Assembly (NCBI GenBank): GCA_029204225.1
Contig: CM055102.1
Span: 4,133,056-4,197,055, forward strand
Length of the DNA: 64,000 nt
Direction of reading: 5' to 3'
Source: Diphasiastrum complanatum
Taxonomy: Eukaryota; Streptophyta; Lycopodiopsida; Lycopodiales; Lycopodiaceae
Shown: in pieces, positions 1-11,365 of the stretch
How the letters are laid out: every line of letters starts with the position of its first letter
Position numbering within the stretch: position 1 is the stretch's first letter
Notes under the pieces: model-generated
What the model was told of the DNA's origin: nothing
Databases searched by the model: none
What the model saw: only the letters and a program-made list of their open reading frames with translations
Made by a program: the position numbers and the translations under genes

Positions 1-903
1 AACGGACATCTGAGGAGGAAATGGGCTTCATCTTCCACCTCCTGCAACGAGCACAAGCGACATAGACGACGCTCCCGGGGGATATCCCATGCACGACCGG
101 CCTCAATAGCAAGCTGATGAGAGGAAATGCGCAACTGCCCAAGACAATAGCGCAGGCCGTGTGATAGGGGCTGTGAGAGATAGAGCGGCAACAATGGCAA
201 ACCAGAAGGATCCAGAGAGAGGAAGTGTGTTTGGTAATAGCTCAATCGAATACGGGAAGGTGGGAGGGAGCTCCAAGTCTGCTGCATATATCGACGGAAT
301 AAATAGCCTCGGATATATGAATGCGTACCACGAGGAAGATCCATGATAGAGATGCCCAGATGTCGTAAGAGATTAGACGCCTGCTGGTACCAGGATAGCT
401 TGGCATGGGAATCAGCTAGGACACGTGAAGAAGTAACCGCAACAACTATGTATCTATCCGGGTGAGATGCACGAATCTCCTGAATCTGCTGAAGAAAAAG
501 AATACGGCGGAAAAATCCCTCAAGGATGATCGGAGGAGTAGCAAACTCAGCACATAGGATATCATGAGGGTGGTAGTCTTGGCACGTATCATGCGACCCA
601 ACATAGTGGCCTGAATGTGGGAAATGCATGCCCAGTCCCAGATAGAAAGTCCTGGCAACCAAATCTCGGAGGCATACATCACTACAAGAACCAAGAAAAG
701 AGGTCACAATGGGTAGGACGAGAAGAAAGAGAGATGGAAGGGTGAGCAGTTGTATATAGGTTGGTTGCATAGTCGACCCAGGATTGAAGAGGGATGGGTG
801 CAATGGATAGGGGCTTATGAAGAAAGATCTTCCAAAAAGTAGCCGAGGAAGCAGAGTGGAGGGAGCGAAGGAGGTAGGAGGAACGGGAAGAAAAGTAGGC
901 CAC
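1..903 (-). pseudogene. LINE ORF2, pre-RT and C-terminal parts (RT core deleted)
   Basis: Positions 903-700 encode a stretch with WVDYATNLY, the region that precedes the RT in this LINE type. From 694 downward comes a C-terminal ORF2 segment containing YASEIWLPGLSIWDW and LGRMIRAKTTT, which continues in shifted frames (VLADSHAKLSWYQQASNLL) toward the left edge. No FADD-type RT catalytic motif is present. The function in an intact element would be target-primed reverse transcription. The copy cannot do this itself. The assignment rests on motif order and agreement with the fragment at 9464-9654. Confidence 0.65.
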
Positions 904-1099
904 TTTCTTTTTGCGGAGAAGGGAACGAAGCTGCTTTTCTGCGGAAGAAGACAGTGTAGAATTGGAGAATTTGAGGAACTCGACATATTTCTAGAAGAAA
1001 GAACAGTCGTTGTCATACCATTTATTATGGGTACGATGAAGAGAAGCGGCGAGGGGGCACAATGGCATGAGCGGCAGTAGTCAGGGCGTGTGTCTTGGG

Positions 1100-1963
1100 T
1101 AGTGACATCAGAGGAGGAAGGGAAGTGGTCCAGAAGACGAGAGACGTGGGCAACATAGGCCTGGGATTGATGAGGAGGTATACGATAGCAAGTGGGTCGA
1201 ACAAAGAGGGAAGGTGGAGGAGAAGGTGGACTTGGCGCTGGGGAGAAGGAGAGGTAGAGCAGAGAGTGATCGGCGAGGACGGGGGTACCGATGGTTAAGG
1301 ATGCCAGGCGGGGCAATAAAGCAGGAGATGCAATGAAATAGTCCACTACGCTGTGACAATGGGTGGCAAGTATATGCATAGGAGGATGGCCATTGAAGAA
1401 GACCATTGAGTATAATGAGACCGTGTGCTTGAGCCAACCTTAGAAGTTGTTTCCCAAAAAGAGTAATTGTTGTTGATGAGTCTTGAGAATAACGGGCGTA
1501 AGAGGTATCCAACAGATGAAGAGAGAGTGTGTCAGCATAGAACTCAGTCTGGCGAGCGGTTGTGCGTGCGTTAAAGTCCCCTGCAAGCAATATGTAAGTA
1601 GAGAGAGTCTAGCAACGCCGTCAGAAAGGGCCTAAAAAGGATCACCTCCCAAATCCATAAACACTGAAGTGTGGGGAGCAAAGTAGCACACTGCAACAAA
1701 CAAGTCCTGGTCCAGCCTCAAGAAGGATGCAGTAATCTGAAGCCACAAGTAACGGCCATAAGTATCTTGAGACACCAACCGAATAGGAGGAGTATACACC
1801 GACCTCTACAAACATGCAACTCCACCAAAGGCCCGAAGTATCTGTAGCATAGGTCGTGGAGCAGAAATCCACTGAAAACTAGAAATGTGCGGAAGTGGGT
1901 GTGTGGAAGACTCATATGTCTCTGCAAAAAGTAGAAAATCAGCCGAACATTGATAGGTGTCAA
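1100..1963 (-). pseudogene. LINE ORF2 endonuclease domain (exonuclease-endonuclease-phosphatase fold)
   Basis: The N-terminal endonuclease domain of LINE ORF2 nicks target DNA to prime reverse transcription. It is spread over three frames. Positions 1963-1640 carry FGGVACL-like, GRYLWLQ-like and VCYFAPH-like segments. Positions 1590-1108 carry LAGDFNARTTARQTEFY, where GDFNA is the conserved Asp/Asn active-site strand of the EEP family, then QAHGLIILNGL. Both frameshifts and stops are present, so it is not functional. The domain lies just downstream of ORF1 on the same strand, as expected for a two-ORF LINE. Confidence 0.75.
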
Positions 1964-2069
1964 GAGCAGCCGCTGTAGAAGAGGTGGAGAGGCCGCCGCA
2001 ATTCCAAAAACCGAATGTGATGCTAGCCGGGGCTATCGGGCTGCTCCCATGCCCGGGTACCCCAACTTC

Positions 2070-3105
2070 CTATTGACGCTTGGAGAAAAAGTGAGGGTTG
2101 CCATTTGTAAATACCACCCGCTGTTGTTTTGTCCTTGCCTCCTGAATAATAGTTTTACGTTGTAACCATTGGGAGTGAGTAAGGTCATCATCTATGTAAA
2201 TCTGAGAGCCTCGGAGAGTATGACGCGCATGAAGAACTGTTTGTCGGTCGTCCATAGTTTTGAATTTGACAAATAATACCTTCGGATCATGCTGGAGGCA
2301 CCAAGCATACTGGATACCTAGAACTGAGATCCCCATGCGCGAAGTAAACAAAGAGGTAACCTTGTCCAATGTTGTGCCCTCAGTAGGAAGACCCCGGAAT
2401 CTGAAGTTGAGCTTTTTGTCATCCAAACGTTGTTGTTCTGCCAAGACGCCTTGTACCGTGGTGTCTAAGGAGGGTGCTATAGAAGACGAAGAGGTGGTAG
2501 ATGATCTCAGGGTAGTAGAAGCCCATGATTTGGTCTCACGTACTTCTTGCTCGAGAGTAGGTACTTTCTATACATGTTCCACCGTCTCATGAAGCCGCTG
2601 TTCAAGAACGGAATCCGGGCAGTGCACTCAACAGTGTCATGTATCTGGCGCTAGGGGAAGCTTACTCATGGATGCCTTAGTATCCTCAACAACACGGGAG
2701 ATATTAGGGATGATGTCCCTCTGCAAAGCACTAAGCACAGCACGAAGAGAAGCAATTTCAGCCTGTTGAGCGTCAATCGTGGCAGTCTTAGGAAGCAAAT
2801 CCGCACGAAGTTCATTGAGTTGTGAAAGAAAAGCGGCAAATTGCTTAGAAATGTACTCATTCAACGAGGAGATGTTCTCCAGGTGTGGTGTGTCGCGTGT
2901 AGGTGTGGCATGTGTCTCCCATAGCAGCTGAGGACGAAGCAGCAACTGTGGCGGTGGAGCGCTGACAGAATCGATAGGCATGGGGATGCAATTTCCAAAG
3001 TATGAAGACGATTGCGAGAGCCTGTAGACATAAACTTCTTAGCACGCTTTGTGCGCAAGACAAAGCCTGGAGGAAGGCGAAGCAAAGCCGTAGGATGATT
3101 CGCAG

Positions 3106-3107
<2 letters not shown>
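2070..3107 (-). pseudogene. LINE ORF1 (coiled coil plus RRM-like RNA-binding domain)
   Basis: The N-terminal part (about 3100-2990) is basic, with RTKRAKKFMSTGSRNRLH. It is followed after a frameshift by 2981-2637, rich in heptad-like Leu/Ile (LNEYISKQFAAFLSQLNELRADL, ALQRDI), which looks like a coiled coil for trimer formation. The frame at 2444-2070 contains NFRFRGLPTEG, VLFVKFKTMDDR and YIDDDLT, matching the RRM pattern of L1-type ORF1 proteins. In this family ORF1p is an RNA-binding chaperone. At least two frameshifts or stops break the gene. The assignment rests on motifs and position upstream of the endonuclease. Confidence 0.65.

Positions 3108-3145
<38 letters not shown>
3108..3145. 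repeat. (GA)n microsatellite at LINE/gypsy junction
   Basis: An almost pure GA run of about 37 bases lies where the LINE 5' end meets the gypsy-1 LTR, so it may mark a junction or be the degenerate LTR end. Confidence 0.9.
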
Positions 3146-3149
<4 letters not shown>

Positions 3150-3445
3150 TTTATTAATGCCTTTTGGGCACCCGTGGGTGCATAAGACCAAAAAGAAAAT
3201 ATATGTACAAGCAACAGCGGGAGCATCATCCATAGGAGGACATGGCCGTAAAATGCTATACCCCAATGACTCATTGATACACCCATACCAATCCCCCATC
3301 AAGTGTTTTTAGGCCTACAACCATAAATTTTGACCATGTACACATAAGGGCCCCAATTCCCTTATAGTCACAATTAACTTACGGGTTGTTGGTCTACCGG
3401 TCCCTAGCGTGGACACGCTACCCGAGACCAGTCATGGGCATGACA
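3146..3445 (-). repeat. gypsy-1 3' LTR (partial or diverged)
   Basis: It starts at 3445 (minus) with TGTCATGCCC directly after a polypurine tract. The first about 185 bases match the upper LTR. The remaining sequence, including an AATAAA just before the GA run, has no counterpart in the upper LTR. Confidence 0.65.
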
Positions 3446-4850
3446 TTCTTCCCCCCTTATTCAAGTTTTGTCCACAGAACTTAAAACTGGGGAAGTTCCT
3501 CCTTAAGCTTCCTTTCTGTTTCCGGGAATCGTCATCGTCCGTACATCTCTTCCATCGAACCAGATGCTTGGTAACTATACGATTTCTCAATCGTTTAGTT
3601 CTTGTATCCAAGATCTTTTCAGGCTCAAGATGAGATACACCCGATGATTCATCCAACAGGATCCAAGATGCTCTCCTTCACGTAGACTCTTTCAGAGACG
3701 TCTTACGTGAAATACGGAATGCACTTGAGATCCATCCGGGAGTTCTGATTGGTAAGCTAAGGATCCGATCTTTTTCAAGATCTTAAACGGTCCTCTATAT
3801 CTAGGGGACGATTAGTAATGCTAGTTGGAACGCATTACACTTGAATCCATCGACATTCTCAAAAAATACCCAACCCCCCACTTGGAAGTCTCTCAGTGAT
3901 CTTTTCAGGCTTGCTTAATGTCGGTCCCCATCCTAGGTACACTAGACATTCTCACGTGCAATCCGTAGCATTTCCTGCATATCATGTAGGAAATCCACTA
4001 CTTTCTGAAACTTGAACGCCCGAGTCTCTACCACAATGGGTGGTATAGGCTTATACGTAAGCACACATGAGCTATAACCGTTAGCCAAATGCTTACTATA
4101 CCCCAATCTCCATCAAGGTGACTACCTCTCCGAGGAGATTGCTATGAAAATATGAATAGGTATCTTAACTGATCTTCTGATCATGTAGGTAATCCTTCTT
4201 TTAACCGATCAAGTATAACTAGAATCTGAACTATGATTCATCAATCATAATTCATCGGATTCTTGTCCTTACTCAATAAAAGAACGTGATACCCTCACAT
4301 AGGCAACCACCAATGATCAGAAAATCTTTTAAGCTTAGAGTCATCTCTAGTTTAGCAAATACGACCGAACCAAAAGCGACCAGTGAACTTCGAATCGCGA
4401 ATGCTCATAATGTCATTTTGGTACCGTAAAGCCTAAACAGACACTCTATAACTACTAAGTCTATACCCGAATAAACATAGTCGATTTGGTAAGGTGGTCA
4501 GTCGTACCAAAATTCCACTAACCTGTTTATTCATCCAGGGTATGAATACTATCCTCTCCTATGGATTAGGTATTTCCTAGATTCTGAGTTATGATTCACC
4601 AATCTCAACTCTCCAGATTCCAGAGACCATACCCTATCATAAGAGTGCATCACAATTCATAAATGACACATGAGTTGTTCCAAAAAGTTCCTTCCCATCT
4701 GGAAAGTTTCAGACTTTTCCAATTCACACACGGTGTCTATAAAAGGATTGTAATTCCAAGAACGCCCTTACTTTAGACATGGCTCAACTTGTCATTCCAA
4801 AGTTAGGGTCCCAATCTAGAATACGTCTAGATTTTCCTCCTAAGTTCAAA
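3432..4850 (-). pseudogene. gypsy-1 pol: RNase H edge, integrase core and chromodomain tail
   Basis: Reading downward, 4800-4700 has MSKVRAFLELQSFY, resembling the RT/RNase H junction of gypsy pol. Near 4400 DSKFTGRFW matches the second-Asp strand of integrase. At 4090-3950 there is LTYKPIPPIVVETRAF and VVDFLHDMQEMLRIAREN. The 3656-3432 frame holds PEKILDTRTKRLRNR and HLVRWK, the opening of a plant chromovirus chromodomain, ending GGRMSCP. The chromodomain tail normally guides integration into chromatin. Many stops and frameshifts mean no product. Position next to the polypurine tract fits pol's C-terminus. Confidence 0.6.
3446..3465 (-). other. gypsy-1 polypurine tract
   Basis: The reverse complement reads AATAAGGGGGGAAGAA immediately before TGTCA, as expected for plus-strand priming of an LTR element. 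Confidence 0.7.
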
Positions 4851-7800
4851 TCTTAAGATTTACCAGAACCTCATTACGTGAAGTTCTAAACAACTACCCA
4901 ACTCTCTTGAGTCTTCCGGGATAGCATTCCATCAATTCCAAACGGGAAAAGATAAGGCCAAAAAGTTCTCGTGTATTCTATGCACACACATCTGTAAATG
5001 AATCCCAAATGACTCATAGACGTTGTGACTTATAAGCAATACATCTTAACAACAATATCCATAAGATTATATTGTTGTTTTTCCACAACTAACTCAGAAG
5101 TAACGCTTCTGACTCGGTTAGTTGTACCAGATTTAGAAAATGTTTAAATGTCTCGGTGTGGTACCAAAACACCACATTTAATCTGATTCTAAATCAATTC
5201 TAGGTCAATAAGCAATTCTCAATGAGAAATTACTATAACCCAGCGAGAAATTGTCACAAACACAATTCTCATCAATATGTACCAACAACTAGTTTATGCA
5301 TGCAAATAAACTTAGTTCATGGAATACTTTGTAGATCCACAGGATTAAAAGTTTGTACAAAAGGTTTTAATGATCCCACAAAGATTCACTACATAGCATA
5401 TCTCTACAAATATCTCCAGATCTGTACCCAACACTTTCATAACCGAGAATCCTATAACTTGGTTATCCTCTAAGAGAGAATATTTCTCAAAGAGTGCTAT
5501 TTCACATCCAAAGTCTCAATCGGAGATTATTTTAAAAGAATATATTGTTAGCATGAATTTCTTCCCTTGCATCAACCCACGGATCTCAGTTCACACTAAG
5601 ATCAAGTTGACTATTTCCAGCAAGGAACAGGTTTCAACAAACCCCATCTTGTAATAGATTTTCCTAGTTCTGACACAAATCAATCGGATTTGTAATCAGC
5701 CACTTATCTACCACAAGAGTGCTTTCTAACTTTCCCCCTCATAAATCTTTAAACCAGATATCTACTATAATCTCTAAAATATCCCATCGTTTCTGATTCT
5801 TAAAATAGGCCCATCATCGATATAACAGATTCCTCCTTGAATCTTTGACCGATGTTTCTCCTTGATAATTCTCTTTCTTCCTACTCCCCCTTTTAACAGA
5901 CAACGCCACGAGTTTCCAAAGGGTGCAAATCAATAGAGATTTGCCCAGGAGAAGAGTCTAAGAAGAGATCCGAGAAAATCTTGAAAGCCACAATAAGTGT
6001 TGCATCATTATTAGCAAATACCAATGATGTCCCAACATAGTGACTTAACAAAAGATGTTTTTTATTACCAAGCTTGAGAATTGACCCGTAAATCAGAAAA
6101 AGATTATTTGAAGTTTCAAGTAGAGTAAACAATTTTACAAAACGGTTTCATTAACCATTTCTGTGACATCGTCCATGGTCAATGGTAATCAGAATTACCT
6201 TCCAAGGAATCACAAAAAAGCGGGTTAATTCCTGTGTTAAGAAATTCACCAATATATCTTTTATAAAGAAATAGCTTGCCGGGTTTCCGATTTTGTAAAT
6301 TTGAGATATCCAAAAAGGGGTCATGACCAATATCTCAAATTTCCGACAAAACACCTGTTTTATGACCAATAGTATTTGGCATCACGAAGACTTACGGCCA
6401 TACTATGGTCAACTAATCCAGTTAGTTTCATATCTTCATTTTGGAATTGCCTGTGTCCCATACCACAGGTTCTTCCTCCACAAAGGCCCTCCACTTCCTG
6501 ATCAAAGTGTCAAAAAAAAAAAAAAGTATATGAAATTTTCGGGAATTATTTACAAATTCCAACTTTAATATAACAAATTCACTTGATACATTCTTTCGCC
6601 CCTTTTTCACAGTCTTTACGGTCACCGCAAGGATCAAAGTATTTATGCCTTGAGTGACAGATTTGGAAATGGGGAAGAATGAACCAACTTTTTCTTGTTC
6701 TTAACAACAAACAGAGTTGGTATGCCCATGGCTTCGAGCACATCAAGAAACAACTTTTTCGTTCCATTTTAGTTTTTCCATCCTAGGTTTTGGGCCGTTT
6801 TTAGCCGTGTACGAGTCAAAAAAACGACACCTTGGCCAAAGAAATCCAAGAACTCCCGTTCTCGGTTGCCCACTACAATTAATTTGTCAATTGTGAAAAA
6901 GCCTTACGGAATTCCTTCAGGATTTCAGCCCAATCACACGTCTATGGGTTACCACCTCCACCACGAGGAGTCCTTACCCAAAGCGAAAAATCAACGATAT
7001 TCACTTTTTTATTCTGGGACGTTGCGCAAGCTAAAGTAGCTTGGCCAACGATTTATCCAGTCATCAACAACTTCGGGGCTTTCAATGGCCGGAAAAATTT
7101 CTGGTTGTTAGCCCAAGCTGTACAACATAATGGCTAATAATTGGATAGATTTTGCATTCGATTTTTTCTATTCATTGCCCTAATGAAATTCCTACACATC
7201 ATGGTCCAAAATTTGCAACCATGTGTTTTAATATTACAGGGGGTCATCATGGTCGAGTGATGTCGGGCGAATTTTCATTTGCCACCCCTTCTCTAGAATT
7301 TCATTCATCCATTTGCATTTGAAAACCGAAAAAATACATTCAAAAATTTGCGTTCGGTTGTAGTCATTTTGGGTATAAACTTACTAATAGAGCAATGTCC
7401 TAAAAAAACGTAGTTTTTAACGGACAATACCGTGCTTATAGAATTTATACCAATGATCTTTGCAAAATGGAATTTTGTGCAACAAATGTGCTAAAAAAAC
7501 CACTATGCAACAAAATCTAATTCGTACCACTTATTAGGTCATTATGATTACATAACTACTTTAACTGCATTAAAAAAAAACATAGTCCAAGTTGACTAAG
7601 AAAAGCCCATGGAATCTCTAAAAAACGAAAAATCGAAAAAACTTTGCCTAAGGCCTCCAGCACCCCTCCTCACCCACTCCCAAGCAAGGCCAAACAACAT
7701 TAGTGTACTGAAAGTTAACTCAATGTTAACACACCCCCCCCCCCTCTCTCCTCTCAACCACCTAAATACCCACTGACTTCGGGTTCGGCCTTCTGATCGC

Positions 7801-8970
7801 GAATAGAGGCCTGTGAGGGAGAGAGAGAGAGAGAGAGAGAGGGCAGCCCGAAAGCAGGGAGAAGGGTGCCACTTTTCCCACAGAATATTTGCAGGAATGG
7901 TACGGAGGGGCGCACTAGCTGGGCACGGATTTGGAGCCTAAATTTGCAGTTTTTTTACCAGAACCACAGTTTAATTCATTTTTTCTTGATGCATAAAGCT
8001 TTTCTTGCATTCCTTCTGCTGTTTTTGCAGATTCAAGAAGCCTTCAGGGCGGTTTAACTATGCTTTGCTTTGCCCCAAGCCTAAGCATCCTCTTTTGTGA
8101 AAAAATTAGAGCTCAAGACTTGTACTAGCTTCCATTTGAAGCTATTTACCCTTCTTACTACAATTCTTACAGATAAAAGGTGCAAATAGTATGCATTTAC
8201 AGTTGCAATACTTTCACCAAAGCAAAAGCATGTTTCGTTTACTGATTACAGATTTCTTTATGGCTGGAAAACAGGGTAGATGCTGCCCAAATTTTCTCAA
8301 AAAACTAAGATTTGCAGATTGCCTTTCCATAACCACAGGATAGGCGCTCATGTAAACCATACCATTCAAACAATGGCCTTACTGGCTTGCACTAACCTAC
8401 AAAACACTGTTAGTTTGTTGGAAAATACAGCATGAACCAGTAACTCCAAAGGAAACCACCCTGAAAACCCTGTAAAAAGCCACCAACACTCAGAACCAGT
8501 GATTAGTCTTTTTTGTGCTTCTTTTACTGCTTTTTCTCTGATTCAAGCCAAAACTGGCTCAATGAAAAGCAAAAGACAGCCAACAAAACCACCTAAATCA
8601 CTGTGTAATGAACAAAAAGCCGTAAAAACCATCGTTCACTCTTGTTGAACCCGTTGCTAACGGAAAAGTGTCCCTAATGAAGTAAACGGCAACACAAGTG
8701 ACTTAAGAAAACGGAACTTTACTTCTTGAAAACCAATATGAAGTGTCTAAAAATCGAAGAGATTGTATAGCTGGTAGTGCGCTTACCACACAACCGATTA
8801 CACTTCAAACAAGGAAATCCACGGGAAGAATAATCCGCACTTTTACCACTTCGTTGCATACTCCATTGAATTCTTGAAAAAGTGTCTAGCTTCCATATCA
8901 CACAACGGAAAAATTCCCACAATTCGAGATTTCTCTTGAACACAAATCAATGGCAAAAACGTGCTCAGAA
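4851..8970 (-). other. Decayed gypsy-1 interior, no reliable gene
   Basis: This is AT-rich sequence with no long open frame. A minus-strand frame at 6132-5893 ends DLHPLETRGVV, weakly like the end of a gypsy protease, but this is not secure. An A15 run lies near 6510. The part from 7734 to 8060 has a C11 run and a GA run followed by a short plus-strand frame (7866-8057) that I do not recognise. Nothing else in 6640-8970 could be assigned. The part at 8970-8700 follows the primer-binding site and should be leader/gag. Confidence 0.4.
7734..7842. repeat. C11 homopolymer and (GA)n microsatellite
   Basis: There is a run of eleven C at 7734-7744 and a GA run at 7819-7841, about 75 bases apart. 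Confidence 0.85.
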
Positions 8971-9463
8971 CTGATACCAATATAAAGTTCTCAGCCCGAG
9001 GATCCTATTATAAGCATGCCAATCTCAAGCAACACAAGGGAACCCGATGGTGGACAAACCAACCCAACCAAACCTAGATCGAACGGATCTAGCCCCCAAG
9101 CTATGGATCAGTATTGCATCACACCAGCAGCATCCTGCCACCGATCATGCTATCAAGCATCCACTAGTGAGAGCCCAATAGGTATACTTATACCCTCCAA
9201 GGCCCATGCACCACTAGTAGTGCACTGTGACACCTCACTGGATACCTCTGCAGCCTATCTGGGCCACGTCATCCAGTTCCCCAATGACTCACTGATAGAC
9301 CCATACCAATCCACCATGAAGTGTTTTTAGGCCTACAACCATTAATTATGACCATGTACACATAAGGGCCCCAATTCCCTTATAGTCACAATTAACTTAC
9401 GGGTGGTTGGTCTACCGGTCCCTAGCGTGGACACGCTACCCGAGACCAGTCATGGGCATGACA
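8971..9463 (-). repeat. gypsy-1 5' LTR and primer-binding site
   Basis: The LTR runs 9463 down to about 8980 (484 bases), beginning TGTCATGCCC. Directly after it the minus strand reads TGGTATCAG (8979-8971), the core of a tRNA-Met primer-binding site. The LTR lacks a clear CA end. Confidence 0.65.
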
Positions 9464-9654
9464 GAAACCATCAACGACAGAGCGGTTGAAACAACGAGCC
9501 AGGAAAGGGGTGGCGAGTTTGGCAACTGGTTTGAGGAGCTCAGCAAGGAGGTCAATGTCAGGCGTATGATTGTTCTTGAGTTTGTATATGGTGGCTTCAA
9601 CCATGTCAGGAGCAAAGAGGTCATAGTGGGTAGGACGAGAAGAAAGAGAGATGG
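9464..9654 (-). pseudogene. LINE ORF2 fragment, RT N-terminus
   Basis: The minus-strand frame reads SLSSRPTHYDLFAPDMVEA, then IYKLKNNHTPDIDLLAELL and PFLARCFNRSVVDGF. This is the region just before and into RT finger motifs of the LINE at 1-3107. The first residues overlap that copy's 700-720 segment almost identically, then continue into sequence deleted there. It is cut at 9463 by the gypsy-1 LTR and at 9655 by the copia-E LTR. Apparent continuation of the frame below 9464 is only read-through into LTR sequence. Confidence 0.65.
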
Positions 9655-10634
9655 TGTTGGGAATTTCAAATAATTGTTGCGATCAATCGACAATGCCTGT
9701 CGCGGCAAAGGAGCAACAACAGGGAATCCTCCGTTCATGTAGCTACGTCTATCGGATTCAGACAGACAACGATAAATCAGAGTCTTTCTTACTTGATCAG
9801 TTTCGAAGTCGCTGATCTAGATAGTCGATTCCATAGCCATGCACAAGTTACTTTAGTTTCAGATTTAGCTTTGCGAAAGCGATTTAGATGCAGTTATCAG
9901 AGCGACAAATCGAGCACTGTTATCTGTCATATGAAACAATTTAATCTACTAGTAAGTTTATCTACGAGCATGAATCTATCTAACAATAAAAATGAAATAA
10001 GCATTCAGCATACACAACCTAATTACTGGAACTTTGATAGATTAGTCGTGTAGAAAATACAGGTTGAACGCAGATAGAGGCGCATTCTTTTTGAGAATAC
10101 TCTGTGATAACAGAGAGAAAGAACAATACAATTGCGCTCTGAACGACCGATTGATCGCGATGAATTAGATGATTCAGCTAACCGAGCAACTGATAAGTTG
10201 CTAAATATATACACATGGCTAACTAATCAAAAGAATGGTTAATCTGTAGTTTACAATTAGGTTAAGGCACTATGTGCTGTTGGCAGTCGCCATCGGACAA
10301 TATTTGATTTCGTCTGGTCGAGACGTGTGTACTTGTTGATTCACCGATAGTCAAATTGCGGCCGATTGTTCGAGGAAATAAGAGAATCTGCCCAGATGGT
10401 CTAGGATGACTGACCAATCGGGTATGGCAGATAGCTGAATAAGAGAAAGTCGCCAACAAAGAAGAGATGGCCGAACTATCGGGTAACTCTGTCACCAATT
10501 CCCTTGTATTTCTACAGACTGTCAAGAGACAAGTGTATTTTTGCAGAGTATGCGACTGTACAAATATTTACAACAGCTTAATGAATGGATCTAGATTAGC
10601 AGAGAATAGGGATGGAGAGGATAGAAATCCAACA
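9655..10634 (-). repeat. Copia-E LTR (980 bp)
   Basis: The minus strand starts TGTTGGATTTC at 10634 and ends CCCAACA at 9655, giving a perfect six-base terminal inverted repeat (TGTTGG/CCAACA). A run of nine G on the minus strand (10643-10635) precedes the start as the polypurine tract. It is the 3' LTR of a minus-strand copia whose RNase H end lies at 10635-10910. Homologous sequence reappears at 30434-31075 in the same orientation. The lower end abuts the LINE fragment. Confidence 0.75.
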
Positions 10635-10910
10635 CCCCCCCCCTTAATCTGGATCCTTGAATGCCTTGATTTTCAAATTCAAGATAGCATAGAAATTCTT
10701 GTGTGCTTCTTGATTCACCTCTTTTGTAAATATATCAGCTGCTATGTATTGAGTTCTGAAAATTTCAGACGTACCTCCTTGTTGAGTATCTTGCTCCTAA
10801 TATAGTGCTACTTAATCTCGATGTGCTTGCTACTAGAGTGAAATCTAGGATTGATCGATAAAGCAATAGCACTCTGATTGTCGCATTTTCAAAACTCAAA
10901 CTGTTGAGGA
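10635..10910 (-). pseudogene. Copia-E pol C-terminus (RNase H end)
   Basis: The minus strand encodes CDNQSAIALSINPRFHSSSK, then HIEIKYHYIRSKILNKEVRL in a continuing frame, followed by stops where the usual ADIFTKAL segment should be. This is the conserved end of copia RNase H. It directly precedes the polypurine tract and LTR. The rest of the element above about 10910 is missing. The next 200 bases to 11127 hold A/G-rich sequence with no gene. Confidence 0.75.
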
Positions 10911-11127
10911 TCTATTGCAAAAGGATAGCAATAATGAAATCTTGAGAAACAAGCTTCGAGTAGCTAAAAGTGATGCAAGAAAGTGTCATGCACATAAAAG
11001 GTAGATCTAGCCACAAAGAAAGCTAGAAAGAAGTGAGAGTTGCATGGAGATGGAAGCAGTGAGGAGATGAAGATGGTTGTGTGGAGATGGAGATGGAAGC
11101 ATGGAGAATCTGGAGAGAGAGAGAGAG

Positions 11128-11153
11128 ATGTCGAAGGGTAGAGATCCCCTATG
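11128..11153 (+). pseudogene. hAT-2 transposase exon 1, 5' piece
   Basis: An ATG at 11128 starts MSKGRDPLW, the typical opening of a hAT BED zinc-finger protein. After 26 bases the frame is broken by LTR-X, whose 5-base target duplication CTATG ends at 11153. The exon resumes at 15809. A GA run lies just before the ATG. Confidence 0.65.
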
Positions 11154-11365
11154 TGTTATGGACACGCATTATAGTCCATACTTCTCTACTTTCGACAATA
11201 TTAGTGGACACGCAATTTATATTACATGTCTTAGTTGGAGATCTGCCTGAGCTATCGACGGCCATTGATATTCATACAATTTGTTAGTTGGAGAATGCTA
11301 TGTGAATGCCTTTTGCTGTTTTTTATGCATCATTGATACTAATACCTATAAATCTGTTCATTACA
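11154..11365 (+). repeat. LTR-X 5' LTR (internally deleted)
   Basis: It matches both ends of the 391 bp 3' LTR but lacks about 180 bases between TTTATATTACA and CTTAGTTGGAGATCTGC. Primer-binding site at 11366-11378. Confidence 0.8.

Larger units (their letters stand above)
1..3107 (-). mobile_element. LINE retrotransposon with internal deletion of RT
   Basis: Read on the minus strand, the order is ORF1 (3107 to 2070), the ORF2 endonuclease (1963 to 1100), the segment before the RT (903 to 700), then directly the ORF2 C-terminal part (694 to 1). The RT core that should lie between PTHCDLF and the YASEIWLP segment is missing, so the copy is internally deleted. Several frameshifts are present. 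No poly(A) tail is seen because the 3' end lies left of the window. A second piece of a closely similar LINE lies at 9464-9654 and overlaps this one across the deletion edge near 700-720. Confidence 0.8.
3108..9463 (-). mobile_element. Decayed Ty3/gypsy element (gypsy-1), chromodomain-type
   Basis: The minus-strand order is: 5' LTR (9463-8980), primer-binding site (8979-8971), long decayed interior, integrase with a chromodomain-like tail (about 4560-3432), polypurine tract (3465-3446), and 3' LTR (from 3445 down). Both LTRs begin TGTCATGCCCATGACTGG. About 185 bases match well between 9281-9463 and 3262-3445, after which the two LTRs diverge. No target duplication was found; the base after the upper end is the LINE fragment. 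No ORF of useful length survives, so it is old. Confidence 0.7.

Noticed and set aside
3039-3302. Open frames with long Ser-Leu runs
   Set aside because: They are translations of the (GA)n microsatellite.
9422-9463. LINE RT frame appears to continue as CHAHDWSRVACPR
   Set aside because: This part is the start of the gypsy-1 LTR read in frame by chance; the same bases occur at 3405-3445 without LINE sequence.
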